Notes under the pieces: model-generated
The model's database searches: none
The model's input: only the letters and a program-made list of their open reading frames with translations
What the model was told of the DNA's origin: nothing
Translations under genes and position numbers: made by a program
Part shown: positions 40,301 through 52,300 of the stretch, piece after piece
How the letters are laid out: each line of letters starts with the position of its first letter
Numbering within the stretch: the first letter of the stretch is position 1
NCBI RefSeq assembly: GCF_029227915.1
Contig: NC_079884.1
Span: 3,782,001-3,846,000 of the forward strand
Source: Hydractinia symbiolongicarpus
Lineage: Eukaryota > Cnidaria > Hydrozoa > Anthoathecata > Hydractiniidae
Reading direction: 5' to 3'
DNA: 64,000 nt

Positions 40301-43300
40301 ATAGGGACGGACGATGAACCCTTTTTCGCCATGGTGTGATTCATTCTTGGAACAAACTTAAGAGGTGTCTGGTCCAGATTCATAACAAGTTGGTGAGGGA
40401 TGCTGTGTTGTTCGATGGTCGAAACAATATCGTGAAGAAATAGTAATTCGCACTCCTTTTTGGCTCCTTCAGTGATTTCAACTTTGGAGGTCGTTTTCAT
40501 TCTTTTCTTGAAACCCATTCTCTTGAAGAGGCTTTTTGCCCAACTGTTATCAATTTTAATATGCCCCAACTCAAATTGAGGGTTTCGTGATATTAGAGCT
40601 TTCGCTGCAGCGGTTGCAACTGTTCTTGAAACAACACCTCCTCGATTTCTCAGTGCAATTAAAAATCTTTGTACCATCTCATCTAGACTGCCAAGGAACA
40701 GAGGTCTACCGCGTTTCAAAGGAACAAATTTGGTTACCACGCTACGTTTTTCTCGGGTTGAATCTTTCAGCTCTTTTTTGTAAAGATTGCCAAATCTTCG
40801 AGCTGTACTCTCACTTAACGGCCTGTCTTTGGTTTGAAACTTTGTGATTGCAGCCGCACCACCATGAATCGCAACATATTTTCCGATATCAAATCTTTCT
40901 TTTTCTGACCAACGGTTGTATGATTTTTTGCCACTGGATTTAACATTTTCAGTCGCGTCTGTAACAGCTTCGTAGTCTAACGAACCAAGGGATGATTCTT
41001 GCTGGAAGTCAGTTGGTTGTGGGCCTAAAATGAATAAAACGAACCACTATGTAATTGCGAATTTTGACCAAAAATTAAAAATTTTCAAACAAAGAAAGAA
41101 ACTTCTTCGCAGGTAGGTATAACAAAAAAAAACATCAAAGAGAAATACTTACTTTGTTCCCTAGAACTGTTTGAAGGTGTTTCGTCTGAAGTTTTTTCCT
41201 TTTCAGCGGCCCTTTGTTGAGCTTCTTTCTCTTGTAATTTAGCTAACTTCCTGATGTAAGACATTTTGAAAGCCGGGAGATAAAAAAGGAAACGTAAGTT
41301 ATCTGTATCCTGTATATTTACTCGAACATAAACATTCCATTCACTTGGCCTATATTTACACTAAAAATCGAACAAAAACATTCTTTTTTTCTTGGCTAAG
41401 GCCCGTTTAGACTACCCAATCGAACAAAAACATTCTTTTTTTCTTCGCTAAGGCCCGTTTAGACTAACCAATCGAACAAAAACATTCTATTTAATTGGGA
41501 AAGTTCGGTCTACACTGACAAATAGAACAAAAACGTTCTATTTTCATGCTAGGCAATTAAAAAATCGATCGATTGACATTTTTGTTTTTCATCAGAGCTA
41601 GAAAAGAAAAGACGTCCATATGGCTTACAACAAGACGTTCGAGTTTACAGCTGCTGTCAGAGGATTCCATTATTATAAAACTTATTGGAAACCTGAGGAA
41701 AATCAATCACTGGACTGCTTTCATGAGAACAACAATGTTTTCGATAGATTTGCAATCAAAGTTTGTGAATTCGGAAATGACAAACCAGTTGGCCATTTAC
41801 CCAAAGAAATCTCAAGGGTTACAAAATTTCTTCTGGACAGAGGAGCGTCTATGAAATCCACGTTGACAAGTGTACACTATCGAAGATCACCTCTCGTTCA
41901 AGGAGGCTTGGAGATCCCCTGTAAAATAACTGTTACTTTACCAGGGACAGTAAACAATCTTTTGGTTCTTGCAAGATACCAACAACTTGTAGAAGCCTTG
42001 TATACAGAGCCGAAAGAGGAATTGATTCTTGGTTCGTTCTTACATATTGCAGTTATTTTAGATGTCGTGGTTCCAACCGAAGAGAGACCAAAGCGTAAAA
42101 AAAATACAGCCAAAAGCCAAAGCAAAGAGACGAAAAAGCAAAAAGATATTCGAAACTTTTTTGGAAACACCTCAGCTGCACCAGCCCCAAAAAGGCAAAA
42201 AGTTAACAACAAACCTAAAAAGTCGTCACCATCGTCAAGCAAGGACTTAGAAATCATAAATATTGATTAAAAATTATCTTGTATTAGAGGTTTATTATGA
42301 CATAATATTTCTAGCGCAAAGGTATATTTCTAAAAGATATAAAAAATTGAAAAAAAGTTGATTTTTGTCGATTTTTTAAGGGGAACTTATTTTGGCGGAT
42401 CAACGAAATTTTTAATTTTGGCGGGAACTTATTTTGGCGGGTGGCGATTTTTTTTAATTTTGGCGGGAACTAATTTTGGCGGGTGAGTAAAATATTTAAT
42501 TTTGGCGGGAACTAATTTTGGCGGATTTTGCCCCAATCCGCCAAATCCGCCAAAATTAGTTCCCGCCAAAATAAGTTCCCTTAAGGTAGCCATTCCATAA
42601 TGGTTTTGAAGTGTATTCATGATCTTGTCTGTGAGTCTTCCCTTTCCTCTGCCAATGCCTTTTCCATCTGAAAGCTTTACACCCTTGTGGTCAGTTTTAA
42701 TTTTTCGCAATCTGGTTCCGACACGTTTCTGTACATGCCCGATACATTCACCTTTGTTCAAGCTGTGTCCTGGGTAGGGATTTGTACTACAAAGTTCCAC
42801 AAAAGATTTTGTGTCTCCGTCTCCAATGTAAAAAGTGTATCAGAGTTTGTGAGTTTTCACAGAGCGATGGTAAATACGTTTCAAGCCGGTAATCTCCATG
42901 GCACCAGAACTGCCTCTATGGTTGATAGAGCAAAACGCAGCATGATTTTCTTTCCACTCTTTATGCTTCTCAGAATGGGTGTCATTTGTCTTTTCCCAAA
43001 CATCACACTCTACACTTTTTCGACATAACCTCAGTGTCAATACACTTTCCATCTGCGATCAATGTCATTACCCCATTAAGGGATGAAAATCCGCGCTTTT
43101 GCCAGGCGCCATCACCGCTGACAGCTATATTAGCGATATCCTCTTTATCAACACTACTTGGGTCATTTCTTTTTGTTTTCTCATGCACTTCTTTTGCTGC
43201 TGTAGCCATGGACTCATGTGAAGTCTGTACATAAGCATTGTGGACCAATGAATTAATGTTTTCAAATGTTGATTTTGTCATTGGTTGTGGCATATTCATG

Positions 43301-46300
43301 CATCTGCAAAATTTTTCGATGCCGCTGAAACCAATACAATTCTCACGAAATGCAACTACTGTCCTTCTATTAATGTCATAACCTTTTCTGCCATTAACTG
43401 GATCTGGTTTATCACACTCTTTAGAAGAACAAAACTGCAAATTCCATGGGCATTCTGCACATGAGATTAAAAGGAAATGAGCCATTCCCATTTTGGCTTG
43501 CAATAGATGTTCCACGCTTACAGAAGCTGCACAGTCTGGGCATCTTCCTATCATAAAAATCAAAGACATTAACAAGTCACTCTCTATTATAATGTTACAG
43601 TTAGCAACAAACTCTTTCTCAATTGTTTCTGAGGTAGTACTACAATCTAATTTGGCAGCTGATGCTCCAGTTTGTGTTGACGGTTCAGGTTCGGTGAGTT
43701 CTTGGATTGGTTCTGAAGATGTTCCGTTTAATGTTGTATTGCTGGCTGTAACATTTGCACCATTAAAACCTTTTCTCTTCCTTGATCTTCTCTTCTGATA
43801 ACTTTTCTTGTTAGCCATGACTTTAATTGGTTAAAAGAATCAAGCTATTTGTGTTTAAAAAATGGAGGAAGAATTTATGACCTTTCACCAGGAGCTCTAA
43901 CTTTGAAAGCACTTCAGGATGGTTTCGGTGTATATCTTATAGTAAAACTTTGCCGTGCAAGATAGAACAGCCCTTTGGCGTCAAAATGGCGGCATTTTCA
44001 CGCCCTTACGACTTTTTAACAAAAAGATATTGGCCTAAATCAGTTTCTAAGGACCGTTGCTAAGGAAATTTTCGAAATTTTAGGTTCTAACTGTATAGAA
44101 ACTTCTGTAAAATTTGCAAAATTATTGCAGGACCTTGGAAAACCATTTATACCACCTTATAGCTGAGAGAATAACCTTTCCAACAGTATATAATACTCAA
44201 TATTGAAAAAAAAATGAAAAAGGGCTTTATTTCCCAGGGAACCACCTTAAGGGTGTTATCTCAGGATATTTCAAGACAGCTATGTTCTGTTTGTTTTCCA
44301 ACCTCATCCCCAGGGTTTTGTGGCCCCTAAGCCGTTATTACAGAGTTGCCGCTAATAATTTTATCAACAAGGCAAAATGCCCTTTCTGCCAGGTTGGTTT
44401 TGTTTCTAAACAGTGTTGGTGCTTTAACTGGTCGTATCAACTCTTACCACAGTTTTCTTCGGAGCAGACTTTTTTAAATGTTTATAATTTTCGTAAATCA
44501 GTTTGGCGCAATAGATTTTACCAACTGTCATCTGGTTAGCACCTGCAATAAAATAAAAAGAGGACATATTTTCATGCTATACCAGACAGGCGTGGGTAAG
44601 TTCACTAAGAATATATTTGTTATGCAAACATTTGCTGGATGCAAAGGTGTTGTGCGAAGCAACATACAGCTCTACACAAAAACTAAGAAATCAACTTGTT
44701 TTAGTCAATCTTCCAACCTCTCCACATAAGACAGTTGGTGATGATCTGTTTCATAAGTTCTTGTGTTGATGAAGGAATAACGGCTATTGTAGGTATAACT
44801 ACTAACTTTAATAATATTTAAACTTTTACCTTGCGGGCGCTTAGGAATCACATGGTCCAGTGTCTTTTTCGTTATATTTGGCCAAACTCGTTTGAGCATC
44901 AAACGTAATTCTAAATCGTTGCTATGAAGGTTGTCTAGGAAAAAATCAAGTAAAATTACGGCTATTGTCAAACTTCTGTTCCAAAACATTTAATATTTGA
45001 AAGATATATAAATTTTCTATAGTTCTCTCTTCTAATATCTAAGAGAATAGAATATTGTATTATGTTGAGGTATATTCAGGGCGTAGTTAATTAGGCAAAC
45101 CCTCCTTTCGCCAACCAAAAAAAATATCAAACACGAAAAAATTCTACTAGAGGAAACACAATGGCTTGATCTTTTTAATTAATTTAATTAATTTATTGAT
45201 CTATTTTCGTCTTTATTGATGCAGTTTCGTATTGTTGTCCAAATTCTTATAGTGCCTTTAGCCAGTCTAACGAGTTGAAATCTCTTTTTTTGCTCAGTAG
45301 ATTCCAACCATGGTAGGGTCTCCTTGGTCACTACATACGAAAAAGTCCCATAAATCACCACATACGAAGAAGTCCCATAAATCACCACATACGAAAAAGT
45401 CCCATAAATCACCACATACGAAAAAGTCCCATAAATCACCACATACGAAAAAGTCCCATATATTTGTAATCTTGCTCCTCCTCCAACTGAGAATCTGTAT
45501 GTCTCTGATCATGTTTGTATTATTTTCATATAATGATCAAAACATCAATGGTCCACAGCAATACTAACTTTTCCATAATCGAATAAAAACAATGCTGAGG
45601 TGAGGTATATTATCCATGTACATTACTTTCTCAGTGCCTTCTGTTTTATATTTTTTAACACTTCAGATTAGACAATAAATCACTCCATTTGTAAGTCCCA
45701 CATTTGCTTGTCATTTATCGAAGCTCACATTATTGATGCTCGTAGAATGAAGATTGGTGATACTGTTGCTTAAGGAAAAAATCATGCAGAGGAATATAAA
45801 GGCACTTACTCTGTTCCGTCATAATGTTTAAGGCTGTTCTCACTAGCGCAAATAAAGTTGCTGTGAAGTCCACTGTGTTATCTGGATGTAGCGGCATGTT
45901 CATTCGAATTAAGCGCTACAAAAAAGACAACAGCAATACACACTTATGCGTCGACAAAAATGCATTAAAGAACAAGAAATGATCATGTGAACCCGCCAGA
46001 GTTTATCGAGTGGATAAGAACAATAATTTTATTGTGCAATGGAATAAGAAACAGAATAGTATAACCTACCTTATAGGCTACAACTTTTGGACATTTTGTT
46101 CCTAAACCAATAGGTGGTGACATCTGACGTAATAGTTGACACACTTCTGTGTGTTTAATGCGTCCGCTGAAAAGAAATACTTACTGCATTACAGCTTTCG
46201 TTTCATTTACATATTTATTTACCCATAATTAGCATGAGAGAATTTTCTCAAAAAGTCACCTTATGTTAATTTTCGCGAAGACTTATTTTCGAACCTTTCC

Positions 46301-49300
46301 AAGAATTCGGAAATTTTCGCAAATACAAGTCAAGCATGCGAAATTCGCAAAAATTAATCAACTTAGAACACTACTTCTCAACCTGTAAATTATTTCCAGG
46401 TGAAAGTATTTCTTTAGCGTTATTTTAATCGTTTATCAATACGAACAAAAATATAAGATAATACACGTATTTTCGCATGACGTGTTGGGTCTATGACGAG
46501 TAAAACAAGATATAAGTAAAACAAATTACTAACGTTGCCCTTGGATCAAACTCCGCCCAAACGCGTATGAACTCATCTAAATGATGTGGACCAAGTATGC
46601 TTTCATCTTGAGTTAAGTATCCAAAGTTATCCATAATTACAGCAACGAATAAATTTAACAACTATAAAAAATATATAATAAATATTGAAAGCAACGTTGA
46701 CGCGACTGCAAACTTTGTTGAAAGAAATTCTTGCTCGAAATAAACTCTCTACTACACACCACACGAAAAGAAACTGTGCTTTTCAATGAGAGCTAATTTC
46801 ACATATTTATATAAAAAATAAGACTTAAAAAGGGCTAAAATAAAATTAATTATTAAAAAATCATATTTATACTTTTTCAAATGGGTGTAGTTTAACTTTT
46901 TTTTTAACAATTTAAGAGCATGACCTGAGAGCTTAACCAGCCTTGATTAATGCGCGGGTTAATTTAAGCGTTTTTACACACGCCGTTTATTTTCGTAAAA
47001 TTATATCGTTCGTCTTAATCACGTGATTTTTTTCGCGCTGACTATTCGAAATTAAATAGTGTATATGCTGTTGTATACAATGGTGGACAGATCAATGTTT
47101 TGCTCTTTTTCCTTGAAAAGATATTCTCTCTCTTTTCAAAAATTGTTCTGTTGTGTTAAAATCAAGAAAGAAATAGCTAAATAATAATACTTACCAGAAA
47201 AGAGCAAAAGAATATAAAAGATATAAAATAAGCGTAAGTGAAATTATTTCCACAATAAGCTGCTCCAACAGAAGCTGGTAGACTTCTATCACATTCGGCA
47301 TTATTTCCGCACGCTAACATGATGTTATGCCAGTTTTCACCAGTGGCTGACCTAAATCAAGCATATAAAGTGTAGTAGTAATCCATGGTCAGATTTACTA
47401 GTTCCAAAGCATATATAAGTAGGTCTTTGACATTTATATAACTTAAAACTCGATTTGTTTCAGGCTTGGTAATGGTTTTTTTAATATTACAGGTACCCTT
47501 GTGGAAAATCTGATATACCTTGTGGCCGTCTCAATGTAAGTAGTTTCCAGATAATTTTTTATATCATTTATCCTTTCATTCTCGTCTTCGGAATGTCTTT
47601 CTTGTTGTTTTTTTAGGAAAATTAGCAATAGAAATCCAAAATTTCAGAAGAAGAATCTATTTAATCAATCCATTATTTTTCCAGATCTTAAATGTTAGAA
47701 AAAAAAGAGAAAGAACTAATTTCTACCTAAATAAAACTTGCATGGCTGGGAAAAATGCTCGAAAATTATTTTGGCGATTAATTTGTGCCCATGGTTCTTC
47801 TTCTGAATCGATTCTTATTAACGAAAACATCTAAAGAAAATTATGATGATATAATCTACGGTACATCTTCAGATTTTTTTTCGTGTGTTAATACTTATGA
47901 CGTCACTCACCTGCATTCCAATAATTGCGTAGATAAAAAATAGTAAAAATATAAGCATGCCAACATAGGGTAATGCCTAAAATGAGAAACGAAATAGTTA
48001 GTGAGCTCTTGCAGTGATGAATAATGTGTTAAGTCTCCCTTTAAGTAAAAACATCTTAGCACTATAATTTCCTTTGGAATGACTTTAGGAAGGTGATTGT
48101 TAACAAACAGATTCCAACAAAAATTGTTATTTATCCTAATGATATTAGTATCACGGATTGAAATAATTACATTTCGCCGGTATTAATCTTAGACATTAAT
48201 TTGCAGGTAGTTTTGCGAATTTGGTCAAAATCTGCGCGAAAATTGTTACCTGCGAATATTATTGGTAATTCGTTAGTATGCTTGCACACCAAAGTGATTT
48301 CAAAAACTCACGATTTTACAAATTGTAGACTTCATGTATAACACAAAAAAATACCACATCTTTAACGTCCTTGTTACGAACCCACAAAACATTTGATTAC
48401 TTACCTTGAACGATTGTAGAAAGGTCCATAGAAGAATTCTTATTGTATATCCTCTTCGCAGAAGCTTTATTAAGCGCGCTGCACGAAACAACCGGAACAA
48501 ACTCGGATCGAATGGGATAGTACCTTGTTGCTAAGGAGTAAAAAAGTAATTCAGAACCTTAGATGTAGAATTTGAATGAAATGGCCACACCAGATTAGTA
48601 TGTGGTGTTTTTTTCACGCGAAAATTTTCAGTATTTTCAGTTAAATTCTACCAAAAAACTAGTACAAATTTCTTTATTGACTGCTTAACCACGTCCTTCA
48701 CAATTCCTAAGTATTTTATTTGGTTATAACCAAGTACAGAACATTTGATGAACAATAAGCTGTAGTTCAATAAGTTACTTTCTGAATTACCAGAACATAG
48801 CCAGGACTAATAGACACGCGGTATAATCTCAGTAACTCGAACCAACGATTACTTAAACTCGCAAGTTCAATTGCGCAAACATATTTGCTAACTCGAATGT
48901 CCTAGAATCTAACATTCGCTAACTGGGAGTATTGTCAAAGGTCTGAGAAAGATTCTAGCTATCTGGAGACCTCCGTTGTAATCAAGTTATGAAATACATA
49001 CAAGGGTTTTTGAAAAGACAAAGTCTAGCAAACTTCCAAGTACAATGATGAAATCAAACACATTCCAACCATCTCGGAAGTAATTCTAAAAAAGTTGATC
49101 AAAAGTAACATGATTACATTAGAGATGACAGTAAGTGCTACACCTAACAAACCATATCTGGCGATTTTCACACCAACTTCATTCAAGTTCAGCAAGGTTA
49201 AAAAATTACAACTCACATGTCTGAGTGCGAATAACTTCAACATGAATTCACCAGTGAAGAGAAACGTAAAGATAACATTTACTACGTCCAAATAAGCTTC

Positions 49301-52300
49301 GTATTCCTTTGGTTGGTCATCAAACTAAAAATTAAATAAAAAAACTAATGGAAAATTTATTACGTTGTGTCTGCACCAAATGCACTTTCATAACAAACAT
49401 TGGGTTAAAATATCCTTAGTTTGAGGAATCAATTTGAGATATGGCATCTTAAAAACATGTATTTGGGTTTGTTTTCGTTAAATTTACATTTGAACGTTCA
49501 AGCTTTCTTGCACTTATTCATTGAACATCTATATAATACCCGTATAGCTACGTCTGTCTGTCACGCAAAATGGTACCGCAAGTAACGAGACGCACGCAAT
49601 GCGGTATAAGAAGGATGGGCGAACCCATTGATTTTTCACCGGCCACTGACTAGTTAAGTAACGAATTACACTAAACTGACACGTGAAATCTCCACTTAAC
49701 CTACCTTTAACATTAGAATAAGCGTGTTTCCAGAAATTAACAACATGATAAAGTATTCAAATGGAACTGAATCAACAAATTGCCACACTTTGTATTGCAG
49801 ACTGTTTGGGTTTTCCGGCATAAAACGTTCGGCTGGTTTGGCTTCCATCGCAATATGTAAGCACCCTCTCTAAAAAAGGTGTTATACAGAATACATACTG
49901 TGCGAATAATTTACATTGTGATAGACACACTTCGTGCAAGAGCGCACATTTAAAGCATTGTATTCAGTTTTTATTAGTTAGTTGTTGACATATCGCGTCG
50001 TAGAAATCTTAGCTTCATAAAGAAATAGCCTAATAATTGGCGCAGTTATATAAACATATCTTATAATACTCAGATTTAAGAAAATGAAAGATTTTTGTTT
50101 CATTTGCAAGCCAACTCGCATGTATATGGTCAAATCCTCCCCATTTTTTGCAGCTTAAAGGCTGTTTCTTATTACAGTGTTCAAGGATGCAGCTCCATTG
50201 TTCAAACATCGACGCTCAGGATTTACAGATTCCATTATAAAAAAAGATGACGTCTATTTCAGCGAATTTTATTACACATGTACACCACATAAAAGGAAAA
50301 GCGTCCTTTATCGTATTAAGTGCTGCCGGAAGTCATCAAAAAGTTGAAAACATTTGCAAAAACGTCAAACTTCCTTTGATGACCCCGGGTATATTACACT
50401 AACCTGGTTTCTGTCCAATTCACTATCTCCTTCTTCTGCTTCGCCCTGTTCTTGAAATGTCAGAATAATCAAAGCAACAAAGATGTTAAGAAAGAAAAAG
50501 GAGAAGATGACAACGAAGAATATGAAGAAAAGAGCAACTTGAATTTGATTGTTAAGGACTGGACCTTGATCGATATCCGTACTATCGATGGCGTTGAACA
50601 TCACACTAAATAAGAAAAACGAGAAGATACAATATTATAAGTCCGAAAAAAAAATTGGTAGAATTTTTGTTAATGTTTTCGTCAAACATACTTAGGCCAT
50701 CCTTCTCCTGTTGAGGAAGTAAACAATGTCACCAACGCTTTGAAAACATTGTCGAAATTAAATTCCCTGTTCTTCCATTCTCGAGTTCTTTCCTAGTAGA
50801 ACACAAAACAAAGAAATATTTAGCATTCAGAAAGATATAAATGTGTGAGAGTTCTTTTTTAGTAGAATATAAAACAAAGAAGTTTTTAGTAATCAGAAAG
50901 ATATAAATGTGTGAGAGTAAAGTTAAAGTACTCACAACAGGGTTGTGGAAATCATTGTCTTTGAACGTGATATATTGTCCTCTAAACAGGAAATGTCACA
51001 TCTTAAAGACAATGGCTTTGTTCTTTGTCAAGTACAACTAGTGACACTTCGGAGCACGTTTAAAGAAGAGACCATAAATAAAATAATCTGCTTGATTTGC
51101 TACATTTGGTCATTTCGCTTTGTAGTTAAAGTGAAATTTATTATAAAATATATCACTTAAAACAATGTAAAGTCTTACTGGCAACTTTCTTCGTCCATTT
51201 TAGATGGATCTGTGCAGTAGTTAAACTTTCCCTACAAAAATAAACAAAAAAAGGTAAAAACGTACACCGAATAAATTTCACCTTAAGCATTTGCTGGTAT
51301 GATTTGACTAAAACTACAGATTTCTGAAAGCATGGAAATATTAAATAGATATAGAGAAGCTGAGCGCTTCAGATAGAGGAAAATTTTATCATATGAGTCC
51401 CTAAGGCAATATTAAACTTCGTCCCAAAATCTCTAGCTAAAGTTGTTAACAAAGTTAGCCGTCATGGAAAAGAAAACTGAAGTTGTTTGGTTTGGATTGG
51501 TCAGTAGTTTGGTTTGGTTTAGTCAGTGGTATCATCTAAGTTAGATACTTACTGAAAACAGTTGAACTCCCATCACGGAGAAGATAAACAGAAACTGAAT
51601 CGTAATGACCAGAATATTAATGACATTTTTTAAAGAATACACCATGCATTGAAAAACTGCCTAAAAACGAAAGTGAAATAAGGTTCTATAATTTCGGTTA
51701 ACAGGACTACAACCTCGAGTCCAGGTTTTTTTTATCTTTCCGATAATCGAGACTAGAAAGAGAAAAAGTAGCCCTGGGTAAGTTAAGAAAATAATTTAAA
51801 ATTACCTTTAATTTTTTCGTTTTATTGATAGCTTTTAAAGGTCGTAACACTCTCAACACACGCAGTACTTTTATCACTCGTTTTGAATCTGCGGATGATG
51901 AATCGTCTTGACTGAAAAAATTCAACATGTAAATGTACCCTTAGAATGTAAGGAAGTTATATATTAGGGAATGAAGTATCTACACGAATATGTTGCGATT
52001 TGATACACGTCCTTGTACTGCTAAATCTTAGGATATGCAGTTACAACTCTCTTTCACGGACCCTATGGAAATTTGTGTCGTAAAAGAAAAGGATTTAGCC
52101 CAAAGTTTTATCCGTGCCAACAACACTAAGTGTTTCTATAACAAGATGATTTGTAGAAAGGAAATGTGAGCGAAAGATTTTAACTATATTTTAACTTAAA
52201 GATAACAAAAATACTGTTTCCTAAAAACAGAAAATTGCTTTAAGATGAGAAGTTGTACCTGAGGACAAGTGAAGCGATGGAGCAACTGACAACCAAGGCG

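Larger units (their letters stand above)
39110..42586. mobile_element. Inner pogo/Tigger-like transposon carrying transposase plus HIRAN-PIP gene
   Basis: Ends are CCTTAAGGGAACTTATTTTG at 39110 and its inverse ending at 42586, flanked by TA (39108-39109; 42587-42588), the Tc1/mariner target duplication. Deleting the element and one TA joins the outer transposase codons GCT and ATT in frame (GMA-IRQN), which supports these borders. It is 3477 bp long with two intact divergent genes: transposase (39424-41264, minus) and a HIRAN-domain protein (41620-42270, plus). Both ends bear GGCGGGAAC iterons. Everything needed for autonomy seems present. Confidence 0.88.
38479..43818 (-). pseudogene. Decayed Mutator/Kolobok-like transposase, split by a nested insertion
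   Basis: The frame starts at 43818 ([17 protein letters not shown]). It has a CxxC zinc-like segment ([10 protein letters not shown]), then [17 protein letters not shown] (first catalytic region), [44 protein letters not shown], and [20 protein letters not shown]. The second part (38479-39105) has [18 protein letters not shown] and [20 protein letters not shown] and ends FVGL. Three lesions are visible. A frameshift lies near 43005-43020. An in-frame TGA at 42840-42842 stands where the next residues continue the family pattern. The inner transposon is inserted between 39109 and 42587. The protein is therefore inactive in this copy. Family naming is from remembered motif patterns. Confidence 0.8.
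37895..44246 (-). mobile_element. Outer DNA transposon, TTAA target site, Kolobok/Mutator-like
   Basis: Perfect 17-bp terminal inverted repeats GGTGGTTCCCTGGGAAA lie at both ends, each bordered by TTAA (37891-37894 and 44247-44250), taken as the target-site duplication. It occupies Cav2 intron 40 and encodes a decayed transposase on the minus strand. Without its own insertion (39110-42586 plus one TA) it would be about 2.9 kb. TTAA targets are known for piggyBac and Kolobok. The protein is of the 'Mutator-like transposase domain' type, so Kolobok-like fits best; the family name is not certain. Confidence 0.85.
37389..46661 (-). other. Cav2: Cav2 exons 36-42: cytoplasmic C-tail
   Basis: Exons: 46534-46661, 46070-46166, 45810-45915, 44830-44934, 44448-44542, 37715-37825, 37389-37640. 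Exon 36 ends S6 ([18 protein letters not shown]) and starts the EF-hand-like segment ([16 protein letters not shown]). Exon 37 has [18 protein letters not shown], exon 38 RLIRMNMPL, exon 39 the pre-IQ ([17 protein letters not shown]), and exon 40 the IQ region ([16 protein letters not shown]). Exons 41-42 are low-complexity Pro/Ser-rich and end SNEDDDWC followed by TAA. The intron between exons 40 and 41 (37826-44447) is 6.6 kb only because a nested transposon of about 6.35 kb sits in it. Confidence 0.9.

Noticed and set aside
40587-40847. Plus-strand frames opposite the transposase and opposite Cav2 exons
   Set aside because: Antisense shadows of well-supported coding exons.
39106-42590. TTAA as target duplication of the inner element
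   Set aside because: TTAA is part of the palindromic end CCTTAAGG. Removing a TTAA copy does not restore the outer frame, while removing the element with TA does, and TA fits the pogo-type transposase.
43003-43052. Intron explaining the frame break in the outer transposase
   Set aside because: The break falls within a conserved stretch with no GT-AG pair fitting; a small indel is the simpler reading.
37895-44246. Outer element as piggyBac because of TTAA
   Set aside because: The protein motifs ([34 protein letters not shown]) are of the Mutator/Kolobok-like type, and the ends do not look like piggyBac.
45333-45460. CRISPR-like direct repeats
   Set aside because: Units are contiguous with no unique spacers, and the locus is an animal gene intron.
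45188-45567. Repeat-peptide frames on both strands
   Set aside because: The 27-bp minisatellite has a unit divisible by three, which keeps frames open. No gene context.
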